This document shows positions 33,306 through 41,406 of a stretch of 64,000 nucleotides of DNA, piece by piece. The notes beneath the pieces were generated by a model that did not search any database, had not been told where the DNA came from, and saw only the letters and a list, made by a program, of their open reading frames with translations. The stretch's first letter is position 1, and every line of letters starts with the position of its first letter. Origin of the DNA: Labilithrix luteola (GTDB lineage: Bacteria; Myxococcota_A; Polyangia; Polyangiales; Polyangiaceae); NCBI RefSeq assembly GCF_001263205.1, contig NZ_CP012333.1:8537501-8601500 (forward strand). Direction: 5' to 3'. The translations under genes were made by a program, and so were the position numbers.

Positions 33306-34321
33306 TGGCAGACAACAAGAAGCGCGAGACGATCGACGTGGCCGAGCCGGCTCCGCGCGCGAACGCATCGGACATTCTCTCGGCCCAGCCGAAGACCAAC
33401 GAAACGTCGCTCACCAAGGCGTTCACGCCCCCGCCGGGCCGCGTTCGCGTCAACAAGGCGTACAAGATGTTCGTCGGCGGAGCGTTCGTGCGCTCCGAAT
33501 CCGGTCGGTACTTCCAGGTCGGCAGCACGGCCGATCACGAAGACGCCGATCCCGACACCGTCAACGTTCCCCGGGGATCGCGCAAAGACGTTCGCGACGC
33601 GGTGCTCACGGCGAAGAACGCGCAAGCGGGCTGGGAGAAGCGCACCGCCTACAACCGCGGTCAGATCCTCTACCGCCTCGCCGAGGTGATGGAGTCGCGC
33701 CGCCCCGAGCTCACGCAGTCGCTCGAGCGCGGCGGGCTCTCGACTCAGGCCGCGGCGGCCGAGGTCGATGCCGCCGTCGACCGCGTCGTCTTCTACGCCG
33801 GCTTCGCCGACAAGTATTTCGCACTGCTCGCGAGCAGCAACCCCGTGGCCGGCCCGCACTTCGGCTTCAGCCTTCCCGAGGCCATGGGCGTCGTCGGCGT
33901 CGTCGCGCCCGATCGTCCGGCGCTCCTCGGTCTCGTCTCGACGGTCCTTCCGGTCATCACCGGCGGCAACACCGTCGTCGCGCTTGCGTCGGAGAAAGAT
34001 CCGCGCACGGCGATCGTCTTCTGTGAATGCGTCGCGACGAGCGACATGCCCGGCGGCGTCGTCAACGTGCTCACCGGTCAGGCCAAGGAGATCTCCGGCG
34101 CGCTCGCCAAGCATCGCGAAGTCATCGGCATCGACGCCTGGATGGTCGACGCCGATCTCCGTAAGGCGGTCGAGCACGAAGGCGCCGACAACGTGAAGCG
34201 CGTGAAGACCCACGTACCGATGGATCCGGAAGCTTGGCTCGACGAACGCCGCGGCCAAGGCCTCGGATGGATCGAGCGCTTCCTCGAGACGAAGACGATC
34301 TGGCACCCCGTCGGACTCTGA
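33305..34321 (+). CDS. Truncated aldehyde dehydrogenase-like protein lacking the catalytic domain
   Basis: A 338-residue relative of the preceding enzyme, starting on the last base of its stop codon. The cofactor-binding half is recognisable (GRVRVNKAYKMFVGGAFVRS, YNRGQILYRLAEVMESR, GGNTVVALASEKDPRTAI, PGGVVNVLTGQAKEI). The Glu motif ELGGK, the catalytic Cys motif and the C-terminal catalytic domain are absent; instead the chain ends in a distinct tail (WLDERRGQGLGWIERFLETK). Intact reading frame and coupling argue against a pseudogene. It may be a non-catalytic subunit of a hetero-oligomer with the upstream enzyme. Confidence 0.85.
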   Translation: MADNKKRETIDVAEPAPRANASDILSAQPKTNETSLTKAFTPPPGRVRVNKAYKMFVGGAFVRSESGRYFQVGSTADHEDADPDTVNVPRGSRKDVRDAVLTAKNAQAGWEKRTAYNRGQILYRLAEVMESRRPELTQSLERGGLSTQAAAAEVDAAVDRVVFYAGFADKYFALLASSNPVAGPHFGFSLPEAMGVVGVVAPDRPALLGLVSTVLPVITGGNTVVALASEKDPRTAIVFCECVATSDMPGGVVNVLTGQAKEISGALAKHREVIGIDAWMVDADLRKAVEHEGADNVKRVKTHVPMDPEAWLDERRGQGLGWIERFLETKTIWHPVGL

Positions 34322-34407
34322 TCCGGCTCTCCTGAAAACGCCACACTACGCCGCCCGCGCCTCGCGACCTCGTCGTGATGCGCGGCGTTTGCGTATTTGC
34401 CGAAGGC

Positions 34408-34608
34408 TCACCGAAGGACGTTCTTGTAGACGACCCCGTCCTTCATGATGACCAGGAAGTTCTTCTCCGGATCGGCGATCAGCGCCCCTTTTTGCCGTGC
34501 CGAGAGGCTTTCGAGCATTTCGACGAGCCGATCGACCGCTTCTTTGCGCGTCAGGCGGTGCGCCTCGTCTTCGGGAGAGCAGCCGAGGTCGTCGGCGCAG
34601 CGTTTGCA
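34408..34608 (-). pseudogene. Possible C-terminal gene remnant (amidohydrolase-like)
   Basis: This frame reads CKRCADDLGCSPEDEAHRL, then EAVDRLVEMLESL, then ALIADPEKNFLVIMKDGVVYKN before its stop at 34408. The end is like the C-terminal strands of metal-dependent amidohydrolases. No ATG, GTG or TTG precedes the Cys part; an ATG at 34518 would give only 36 residues. It lies head-to-head with the lipoprotein gene starting at 34621. A decayed fragment is more likely than a working gene. 34322-34407 shows nothing else. Confidence 0.35.
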
Positions 34609-34620
34609 ACTCAGCGGGCC

Positions 34621-35568
34621 ATGCGAAGGCCGTACGGTTGCGCGCCCGCGACCGCAGCGCGTGCCGCGATCCTCGCTCTCGTCCTGCCCGTCGCAGGCTG
34701 CGCATCGGCGCTGGAGCGCGCATCGGCGAACGTGCCGCGTACGGCGACGCCCGTGGTGATCGACGAGACGATCAAGGCCCTCGAAGATCAGGCGACGCGC
34801 GAACGTCTGGCAAAGGTCATTGCGACCCCGGAGGTGCAGCAGGCGATCCGCGAGCTCGCAAATGCGGCGATTCCAGGCGTTCTCGATGGCGTCACGGACG
34901 AGGAGTCGAAGGCGCGCATCGAGGCCTTCACGAAGGACATCGTCTCCGTGATTGCCCGCGTGGTCATGGCGACGATCCGCCCTGCGGTGCACGAAGCCAT
35001 GTCCGAGGCGTTGTCCAGCGAGGTTCGCACGACGCTGGACGAGCTGGTTCGCAACGTCGCTGCCAGCGCTGCGCATTCGGCGATGCGCGCGGCGGCGGAT
35101 GATTTTCCCACGACGATCTCGCCAGCCATGCGCACCGCGCTCGCCGAAGGCCTTGCGTCGCCCGAGGTGCGGACCGCGGCGGCGGGAACTGCGCACGACC
35201 TGGCGCGATCGGCCGTCCTCGGTTCGCGTGAGGCGGTGATGGAGATCCAGGATGCGCAAACAGGGCGGGGGCCCGTGCAGCGCGTCGCTCTCTTTCTCGT
35301 CAAGGCGGGCTGGGCGCTGCTCCTCTTCACCACGCTGTTCGTCGGCCTCATCGTCACTGGAATGTTGAGCTTGCGTCGGCGGGCAACCCGCGCGGAGGCC
35401 GCGAGCGAGGCGAGCGCAAGGCACGTGCGCAAACTGGCCACGCTGATGCTGCGCGCCGGCAATGGGGGCTGGTCGGAGGCCGACCGCGAGTCGGTCGAGG
35501 CGGCGCTGGAAGAGGAGGAGGAGCCTCCGTCGCCTCGTCCGCGGCGCAGGCGACGTCCTCGCGTGTGA
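34621..35568 (+). CDS. Lipoprotein with C-terminal membrane helix
   Basis: A 315-residue protein. The N-terminus ends at a lipobox (ILALVLPVAGCASALERA). The middle is amphipathic helix (DETIKALEDQATRERLAKVI, EAFTKDIVSVIARVVMATI). A strong membrane helix (AGWALLLFTTLFVGLIVTGM) and an acidic then Arg-rich tail close the protein. If the lipobox is used, the chain would cross from the outer leaflet back through a membrane. No family is recognised. It converges on the MscS gene, with stops one base apart. Confidence 0.7.
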   Translation: MRRPYGCAPATAARAAILALVLPVAGCASALERASANVPRTATPVVIDETIKALEDQATRERLAKVIATPEVQQAIRELANAAIPGVLDGVTDEESKARIEAFTKDIVSVIARVVMATIRPAVHEAMSEALSSEVRTTLDELVRNVAASAAHSAMRAAADDFPTTISPAMRTALAEGLASPEVRTAAAGTAHDLARSAVLGSREAVMEIQDAQTGRGPVQRVALFLVKAGWALLLFTTLFVGLIVTGMLSLRRRATRAEAASEASARHVRKLATLMLRAGNGGWSEADRESVEAALEEEEEPPSPRPRRRRRPRV

Positions 35569-35569
35569 C

Positions 35570-37198
35570 TCAGTGCCGTGGTGCCGGCTGTGGCCCGGTG
35601 GCGATGACCGAGTGGGTCGGCAGCGCGAGCTCGAACCCCGAGCGGTCGACCGTCTCGATGCAAGCGAGCAGGACTTCGCCGCGAACTCGATCGAACTCGT
35701 CGAGCTCGATGGTCTCGACGAACGCGGTCACATGCAGGTCGAACGAGGATTCACCGATCTCGCCGAGCTCGACGGTCACGTCGGAGGCGCGAATCAGCGG
35801 ATGCTTCCGAACCGCTCGCTTGAGGGACGCTCGCAGCACGCGAAGCTGGGAGGCCGATGGTGCGCGCGACAGTCGGACGTGCGTCGTCAGGCGTGCGACT
35901 TCGCGCTCCGAGAGCGACTCGATGCGGGAGTCAGCGAGCTTGCCATTCGGAATGACGATTACGGTCCGGTCGGTCGTGCGGAGACGAGTGGTGCGGAGGC
36001 CGATGCTCTCCACCACGCCTTCGATCTTCTCGGGACGGACGAAGTCGCCGACGCGTATTCGGTCGCCGATGTGGAACGGCTGGTCGACGAGAATCGCGAT
36101 CGATCCGATGAAGTTCTCCACCGTCTTCTGGGCGGCGAGTGCCACGACGATGCCGCCGAGTCCAAGGCCGGCAACGATGCTCGTGGGGGAGTAGCCGAGC
36201 CGCGAGAGCGCGAGCATGAGCCCGATGGCAACGACGACGGCCTTGCCCAGCCGTACCCCAACGACCGTCAGCGTCCTTGCGGTGGGACGTCCGTCGACCC
36301 ACGGCCCCTCGGTAGCCTCGTCGCCTGCGGCCATCAGAACGAGGATCGCCGCCCAGAAGAGTGCGAGGTAGCCAAGAGCGCCGAGCAGCCGGTCGACGAA
36401 CTCGCTCGCGCGCAGAGGCAGGACGAGGAGCGGACTGGCCAGCCAGAACGCGACTGTGGCCCATGCGAGGCGCACCGGTTGCCTGAGGCGCGGGAGAAAA
36501 CGCGCCGTCCGACTGCAGGGGTCGACGACGACGCGGACGAGGAGGCCGAGCAGCCATGTGAGAAGAAGCCCCGCGGCGGCTGAACCGAGCGCGAGGACGG
36601 GAATGCCCAACCACTGCCACACGTAGAGGCCTTTCGGGCCGCGCGCCAGGAAAGGGGCCGGCAAGTGCTCGCTTGCCCAGTCTGTCTCCAGCGCATCGTA
36701 GAGGCGGTCGATCGCGTCCACGGTGCCCCGCCCGAAGACCCAAACTCCGTGCTCGCCGGGAGCGAGGGCCGGTCGGCGCTCGATCGTGATTGGCTGGGGG
36801 CGCCCGCCTCCGTCGATCTCGCCGAGGACGAGGATGCCCCCGGAGGCGTCGGGCGCGCCGCTGCTCTGTGGAGAGAGCAGCTCGGGGTGGATGACGAGCT
36901 TCCGCTCGAGCACTTCGTGGAGCCTGCTGGCGAGCTCGGGGCCGCGCTTCTCCTGCGCGCGCGGGACGTCGAGGTAGGTCGACGCTTCTCGCCACTGGGC
37001 GTGCGCGGAAAGGTCGAGGAAGCGTCGCATGCTGGCGCGAGGAGAGTCCGCGGCCTCTTCCTCGATGCGGCTCGGCAAAGCCGCGGGAGTCGGTGCGGCC
37101 GCCGGGGGCGCAGCAGGCGCGGGCACCACCCGTGCACGCGCGAACGCCGGAAAGACGAGCACGACGAGCACGGCGAGGAGCGTCGCCGGCCACTTCAT
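35570..37198 (-). CDS. Mechanosensitive ion channel, MscS family
   Basis: A 542-residue inner-membrane channel. A signal-like N-terminus and a roughly 150-residue periplasmic domain precede about five membrane helices. The pore helix and beta domain are typical of MscS: SPTSIVAGLGLGGIVVALAA, QKTVENFIGSIAILVDQPF, HIGDRIRVGDF and TVIVIPNGKLADSRIES. It opens on membrane tension to release solutes. ATG 37198 is chosen because the upstream part of the frame overlaps the next gene. The start overlaps the stop of the coiled-coil protein by four bases. Confidence 0.88.
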   Translation of the reverse strand: MKWPATLLAVLVVLVFPAFARARVVPAPAAPPAAAPTPAALPSRIEEEAADSPRASMRRFLDLSAHAQWREASTYLDVPRAQEKRGPELASRLHEVLERKLVIHPELLSPQSSGAPDASGGILVLGEIDGGGRPQPITIERRPALAPGEHGVWVFGRGTVDAIDRLYDALETDWASEHLPAPFLARGPKGLYVWQWLGIPVLALGSAAAGLLLTWLLGLLVRVVVDPCSRTARFLPRLRQPVRLAWATVAFWLASPLLVLPLRASEFVDRLLGALGYLALFWAAILVLMAAGDEATEGPWVDGRPTARTLTVVGVRLGKAVVVAIGLMLALSRLGYSPTSIVAGLGLGGIVVALAAQKTVENFIGSIAILVDQPFHIGDRIRVGDFVRPEKIEGVVESIGLRTTRLRTTDRTVIVIPNGKLADSRIESLSEREVARLTTHVRLSRAPSASQLRVLRASLKRAVRKHPLIRASDVTVELGEIGESSFDLHVTAFVETIELDEFDRVRGEVLLACIETVDRSGFELALPTHSVIATGPQPAPRH

Positions 37199-37980
37199 CG
37201 GCCGACGAGCCGAGCGTGGACGACGCGTGCCACCAGCCATGACATCGCCGAGACGACGGCGACGCCGCTGCATGCCAGGAACGCGTTGACGAAGATGCGC
37301 TTCACCATGCGGTCGCGGCGAAGATCGGCAAAGATCGTCTTGCTCGTGATGCGTGCGTGCATTCGTACGAGGACCGGCAAGCGCTGCGTCGCGTAGAGGG
37401 CGCGCTCGCCGAGCAGGATGGCCGTGTCGGCGGCCTGGGCGGCGCCTCGAACGAGTGAAAAGAGGCCTGCCGCGGTCCGTGCGTTGTTCGCCTCTCTGTT
37501 CTCTGCGTACGCCGACAGCCTCACCGTCGCCACGTTCTCCATGCGAGGGTTTTCGGCCATCCACTCGCGAATGACGCGCCCGAGCTGCGCCTCCACGTCT
37601 GCCGAGATGACGGTGCGTGCGATGGTCGAGATGTCGTCGAACGAGGTTCGAAAGGCCTCGGTTACACGTCGTGTGTCTGGGCCGTGGACGTCTTCCTTCC
37701 ACCGTCGTGCCATGGCCTCTCGGCCGAGTGCGACGAGTGTGACCATGTCCAGCAGGTCGACCTCGGGCGAGGAGCCGACCGCGATGTCGAGCGCGGACGC
37801 CATGAAGTCGAGCTGGTCTCGCGTGGCTCGTACGCCCACGGCGGGATCTTGGGATTCGACGAGCGGCTCGAACGCGCTCGCGAGGCGTGCAGAGAATCTC
37901 CCTTCGAAGCGCATGAGATCTTCCTGCAGCTCGACGGCACTCCGGGCCCTCTGCACCGCGCTCCGTTTGCCTTCCAACAT
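37195..37980 (-). CDS. Coiled-coil protein with C-terminal membrane helix
   Basis: A 261-residue protein, mostly helical (GKRSAVQRARSAVELQEDLM, TSFDDISTIARTVISADVEA), ending with a membrane helix (VNAFLACSGVAVVSAMSWLVARVV). No domain is recognised. It is translationally coupled to the MscS-type channel (GTGA/ATGA-style four-base overlap), so it may be a cytoplasmic regulator or anchor of that channel. Confidence 0.7.
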   Translation of the reverse strand: MLEGKRSAVQRARSAVELQEDLMRFEGRFSARLASAFEPLVESQDPAVGVRATRDQLDFMASALDIAVGSSPEVDLLDMVTLVALGREAMARRWKEDVHGPDTRRVTEAFRTSFDDISTIARTVISADVEAQLGRVIREWMAENPRMENVATVRLSAYAENREANNARTAAGLFSLVRGAAQAADTAILLGERALYATQRLPVLVRMHARITSKTIFADLRRDRMVKRIFVNAFLACSGVAVVSAMSWLVARVVHARLVGR

Positions 37981-38152
37981 CGGTCCCCCTCCATGCTCTC
38001 GAGTCGTTCCTCGCTTGGATCAGGCTCCGTCACGGCCCCGTTCCCCGCATTCGAAGGGGTGCACCCCACGTGCCATCGCTCAGGATGACTTCGCTTCTCG
38101 GGCGGTGGGCACGAGCGTCGTGTTTGGCCTCTTTCTCGCAAATGCCACGACC

Positions 38153-38845
38153 ATGGCCCGAGAGATTCGCCATCAGGGCCTCCGTCGCGTCGCCGGGGGC
38201 GTGCTCCTCGCGGCATTCGTGGCGTTTCTCTGGCTCGTCTGGAACCGCGGACTCCTCACGTCCTGGCAGGAGCACGCGAACCCCTTCGTGTTCTTCTCCG
38301 CGATGGCCGTGCTTCCGATCGTCGGAGTTCCGGTCTCGCCTCTCTACGTCGTCGCCGGCGTGACCTTCGACACGTGGATCGGCCTCCTCGGCTCACTGGC
38401 TGCGCTCGCCGTGAACCTCGCGTTGAGCTTTTGGATCGCCCGCAGCGGACTCCGCCCGCATCTTCTTCGGTTGATGACGCGCACCGGCCGCGCGCTGCCC
38501 GACCTCGAAAACAAGCCGGACAATGCCCTGCGATTCGCGCTCTTCATGAAGCTCGCGCCGGGGCTCCCGCTCTCCTTCAAGCACTACGTGATCGCGCTCG
38601 CGGGCGTGCCCTTCTCGGTCTACTTCGCCGTCTCGTTCGTCGTGAGTGGCTTCTATACCGCGGCGCTCGTCGTTCTCGGCGAATCGCTCCTGCACCACGA
38701 GATCCGCAGGGCACTCGTGGTCGCCGGAGTCCTCGTCGCCTTGACGCTGCTCATCACGTCGTTGCAACGCCGACGCCGAGCAGCGGGGGGGGCCAGCGAC
38801 TCGCCGAGTGCGTTCGACGGCACCGCAGGAAGAGAAACGTCCTGA
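38153..38845 (+). CDS. VTT/DedA-like membrane protein
   Basis: A 230-residue polytopic protein of the VTT (SNARE-associated Golgi, TVP38/DedA) group. Five to six helices are visible. The signature PVSPLYVVAGVTFDTWIGLL is followed by LAVNLALSFWIARSGL and FALFMKLAPGLPLSFKHYVI, where the re-entrant G-x-P-x2-P pattern lies. Relatives move undecaprenyl phosphate or other lipids across membranes; the exact substrate here is unknown. ATG 38153 is taken as start. Confidence 0.78.
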   Translation: MAREIRHQGLRRVAGGVLLAAFVAFLWLVWNRGLLTSWQEHANPFVFFSAMAVLPIVGVPVSPLYVVAGVTFDTWIGLLGSLAALAVNLALSFWIARSGLRPHLLRLMTRTGRALPDLENKPDNALRFALFMKLAPGLPLSFKHYVIALAGVPFSVYFAVSFVVSGFYTAALVVLGESLLHHEIRRALVVAGVLVALTLLITSLQRRRRAAGGASDSPSAFDGTAGRETS

Positions 38846-38848
38846 TGC

Positions 38849-39682
38849 TCAGGCCATGATGCAGGTCATGTGCAAGGCCGGCTCGGCGAGCGCTTCGTCG
38901 CCCGTCACCTCGACCTTCTCTCGGATGGCGCGTTGGCCGAGCCCCTTCGTCCAGAGCCTCCACGCAACGTCGTCTTCCATCACGAGCTCGCACGTGGGCT
39001 CGGCGACGATCTTGGGCTCGAGGACCCACTTCGGCGATCGTCGCGTGAGACAGAACGTGTCGCCCGCGTCGCCCGTGACGACGATCTGGACGGTGGCACC
39101 GTCTTCGGCAAGGGCGGCGCCATAGGCGTGGGGGAGTCCGAGCGCGAACGTCACGAGGACCGGATGGAGGTGACGGCGGCTTCGCAGGGAAGGGCGACCG
39201 AGCGCATCGCGGAGCTGCGCTTGATGGTGCCACTTCTCGGTGTACTCGCGCGCGATGTCGAACCAGTTGGTGGACGTGCTCTCGCCTGCCCAGGCCACGC
39301 TGAAGAGCGCGGGGCTCTGGGGATCGAGCGACTCGAAGAGACGAAGGACGTCGGCATCGGCGTCGGCGATCATCTTCGTCAGGATCGCAGGGCTCAGCCT
39401 TCGCGTGGCGAGCATCCAGTCGCGATTGAGTCGCTGGATGAAGGCAACGAGTTCCTCGTAGCTTTTGCCCTCGAAGCGCTCGCCGGTCCACTCGTCGCGC
39501 TGCATCGACAGGCGCCGCAGCGATCCATCGAGCAAGTGCGACGTGAGGTCTTTCACCGTTCGATCGGCGTGGATCGTCGGTTTCGACCAGTCTTCGGTCG
39601 AGAGGGTGCCGAGGAGGTCGAGGAGCGAGGTGTTGATCTCGCGGAGTTCCTCGAGGAGGTGGAGAGGCCGGCGGGGATACAC
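38849..39682 (-). CDS. DinB / maleylpyruvate-isomerase-like protein
   Basis: A 277-residue protein. The N-terminal half is a DinB-type four-helix bundle (LHLLEELREINTSLLDLLG, LTSHLLDGSLRRLSMQRDEW, EYTEKWHHQAQLRDALGR) with His residues placed to bind a metal ion. This is the pattern of mycothiol-dependent maleylpyruvate isomerases and other DinB thiol transferases. The C-terminal part is a beta-rich SCP2-like domain (VWDLWTKG-like core, here DVAWRLWTKGLGQRAI). Reaction and thiol are unknown; GTG 39682 is the start. Confidence 0.75.
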   Translation of the reverse strand: MYPRRPLHLLEELREINTSLLDLLGTLSTEDWSKPTIHADRTVKDLTSHLLDGSLRRLSMQRDEWTGERFEGKSYEELVAFIQRLNRDWMLATRRLSPAILTKMIADADADVLRLFESLDPQSPALFSVAWAGESTSTNWFDIAREYTEKWHHQAQLRDALGRPSLRSRRHLHPVLVTFALGLPHAYGAALAEDGATVQIVVTGDAGDTFCLTRRSPKWVLEPKIVAEPTCELVMEDDVAWRLWTKGLGQRAIREKVEVTGDEALAEPALHMTCIMA

Positions 39683-39712
39683 GTCGCCACCCTACCGTGC
39701 CGCGGGCAAGAC

Positions 39713-39898
39713 GTGAACGGCGACGAGAACCCGTTCATCGGCACGGCGACGCGTAAGTGCCTCGTGAAGAAGTACGAGGCGGTGAGGATCAAACCGTTCG
39801 CAGGCGGCTGGCCGACCAGCGTGGGGAAGTCTCTCGCCATTCGCTCCGCGCTCGCGAAGCTCGAGCGGGCACATGGCTTGCTGAAACGCGAGCCATGA
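39713..39898 (+). CDS. Probable small basic protein, 61 aa
   Basis: GTG 39713 opens a 61-codon frame (NGDENPFIGTATRKCLVKKY, IKPFAGGWPTSVGKSLAIRS). Almost every third base is G or C, as in the real genes around it. Its TGA overlaps the ATG of the next lipoprotein by four bases (ATGA), a normal operon junction. No family is recognised and no clear ribosome-binding site is present. Confidence 0.5.
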   Translation: MNGDENPFIGTATRKCLVKKYEAVRIKPFAGGWPTSVGKSLAIRSALAKLERAHGLLKREP

Positions 39899-40428
39899 GA
39901 AGCACCCTCGCGCTCGTGGCCGCGGCCTCGCTCGTTTCGCTGCTCGGTGGCTGTTATCAGCACCGCGGCGGCTATTTCTCCTCCACACCCGGCAATCCCG
40001 GAAGACCTGCGATCGGATACGAACCCGGGCCCGACGCGATGGGCTGGGAGGCGATGCCGGAGGAGTCGGACGATGCGGACGAAGAGACTGTCATCTTGAT
40101 TGATCGACGGCAGCTCGCTCGCGCGGCGTACGCGCCCCACTATCACGTGGAGTGGCGAGAGGCGCGTCGCTTCGATGCGACGGCCGCGCGCACGGCGCTC
40201 GGCATGACGGACGTCTCGGGCTGCAGGAATCTCGGCGCGCAGGGTTATGGTCACGCGAAGGCGACGTTCAACGCCGATGGACGGATCTCGAAGGTCGTCA
40301 TCGACGAGCCGCGCGGGCTCACGCGTTCTGCGGTGAAGTGTATCGGCGACCGCCTCGGCAAAGCGACGATGCCGGAGTTCGACGGGAGCCTCGTGACCGT
40401 CGGCACCACCTGGTACGTCCCCGAGTGA
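39895..40428 (+). CDS. Lipoprotein of unknown function
   Basis: A 177-residue lipoprotein. The lipobox is at VSLLGGCYQHRGG. A low-complexity region rich in Pro, Glu and Asp is followed by a small domain (RAAYAPHYHVEWREARRFDA, VSGCRNLGAQGYGHAKATFN, GLTRSAVKCIGDRLGKATMP) that resembles the TonB C-terminal or AgmX-type beta-alpha fold with two cysteines. Function unknown. Confidence 0.7.
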   Translation: MRSTLALVAAASLVSLLGGCYQHRGGYFSSTPGNPGRPAIGYEPGPDAMGWEAMPEESDDADEETVILIDRRQLARAAYAPHYHVEWREARRFDATAARTALGMTDVSGCRNLGAQGYGHAKATFNADGRISKVVIDEPRGLTRSAVKCIGDRLGKATMPEFDGSLVTVGTTWYVPE

Positions 40429-40762
40429 ACGCGTGGCTACGGCCGCGCACGTGACCAATCCATTACGCGTCACGTTCGCGCATCGCTCACGCCGGGCAGT
40501 GGTCGCACGCATGCTTCTCGAGCGCCTCACGTGCGCGGACGACACACCGGCGTCGAGCTCTCCGAGGGGCTCGTTCGTCGAGATTCCAGGCGTGCTGCTG
40601 CGTCGCGCGGTGCGTCTCGAACTCAGCGACTCGGAAGCAGGGCGGGCAGGGCGGGAAGAGCGCGGAGCTTGGCCCTCGGCGTTCGCCTTGACAGATCACG
40701 CGCTATCCGTCAGATCCATGCTCGCGCGCGTCACGATCGTCGGCGCGGCAAGGAGGTGGATC

Positions 40763-40861
40763 ATGAAACCGAATGTAACGAACGGTCTCTCGGGTTTCTC
40801 CGCTTCTCTCGTGCAGCTCGTGCAGCTCGCGCAGTTCGCGTCGAGCGTGCAGGGCGCCTGA
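40763..40861 (+). CDS. Small ORF (32 aa) with a near-perfect ribosome-binding site
   Basis: AAGGAGGTGGATC immediately precedes ATG 40763, one of the best Shine-Dalgarno sequences in the window. The 32-residue product reads MKPNVTNGLSGFSAS then SLVQLVQLAQFASSVQGA, whose second half forms an amphipathic helix. A TTGACA box lies at 40688-40693, though no good -10 is seen at the expected distance. It could be a leader peptide, a small membrane-active protein or a peptide precursor. The rest of 40429-41019 has no convincing gene; 40880-40930 contains a few GTTCGAG repeats. Confidence 0.55.
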   Translation: MKPNVTNGLSGFSASLVQLVQLAQFASSVQGA

Positions 40862-41019
40862 CCTAGCCTTTCTTCGTCGATTCGACGCTCGACGCTTGGC
40901 GTTCGAGGTTCGAGGTTCGACGCAAACGGCCGGTCACGCTGCCGCGAGTGGCGGAGCGTGAATCCTTTTTCGTGCGACGCGCGATCTACGAAGCGCGTCG
41001 TGCGTGGAGCCGTTTTGTC

Positions 41020-41406
41020 ATGCGACGTGATGGTCACGATGAACAGGGCGCGGCCGGCTATCGGCACGCGCGCCTGCAAGGAATCCTTTTCGAAGAATTG
41101 TCTGCATTGCTACGCGACGACGTTTCGGATCCGACGCTGAACGGCGTTCGGATTACCAGCGTCGTCTTGTCCGTCGACTACCGAAATGCACGCGTTCACT
41201 TCGCCGCCCCGCAGGTGAGCGATGCCGCTGTCGATCGAGCCGGTCTCGAGAGAGGTCTCGCTCGCGCGACACCATTTCTGCGTGCTCGTCTTGCCGAAGG
41301 TCTCGACCTAAAGCGAATCCCGGAGCTTCGCTTCGTTTTCGACGGCGCGGTCCCTCCGCAGGCGGAGGAGGAATCGCGCGAAGGGAGGTCACCTTGTTCC
41401 GAGTGA
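41020..41406 (+). CDS. rbfA: Ribosome-binding factor A
   Basis: A 128-residue protein that binds the 30S subunit during maturation of 16S rRNA. The core matches RbfA: YRHARLQGILFEELSALLRD, GVRITSVVLSVDYRNARVHF, ATPFLRARLAEGLDLKRIPE. The frame is open to 40948, but ATG 41020 begins at the family-typical position. No infB or nusA is nearby, unlike the usual arrangement. The next gene overlaps it by 13 bases. Confidence 0.85.
   Translation: MRRDGHDEQGAAGYRHARLQGILFEELSALLRDDVSDPTLNGVRITSVVLSVDYRNARVHFAAPQVSDAAVDRAGLERGLARATPFLRARLAEGLDLKRIPELRFVFDGAVPPQAEEESREGRSPCSE

Noticed and set aside
40433..40762. In-frame upstream extension of the 32-residue ORF (142 codons in total)
   Set aside because: The strong ribosome-binding site is at 40763 and the upstream part has no coding-like composition or domain.
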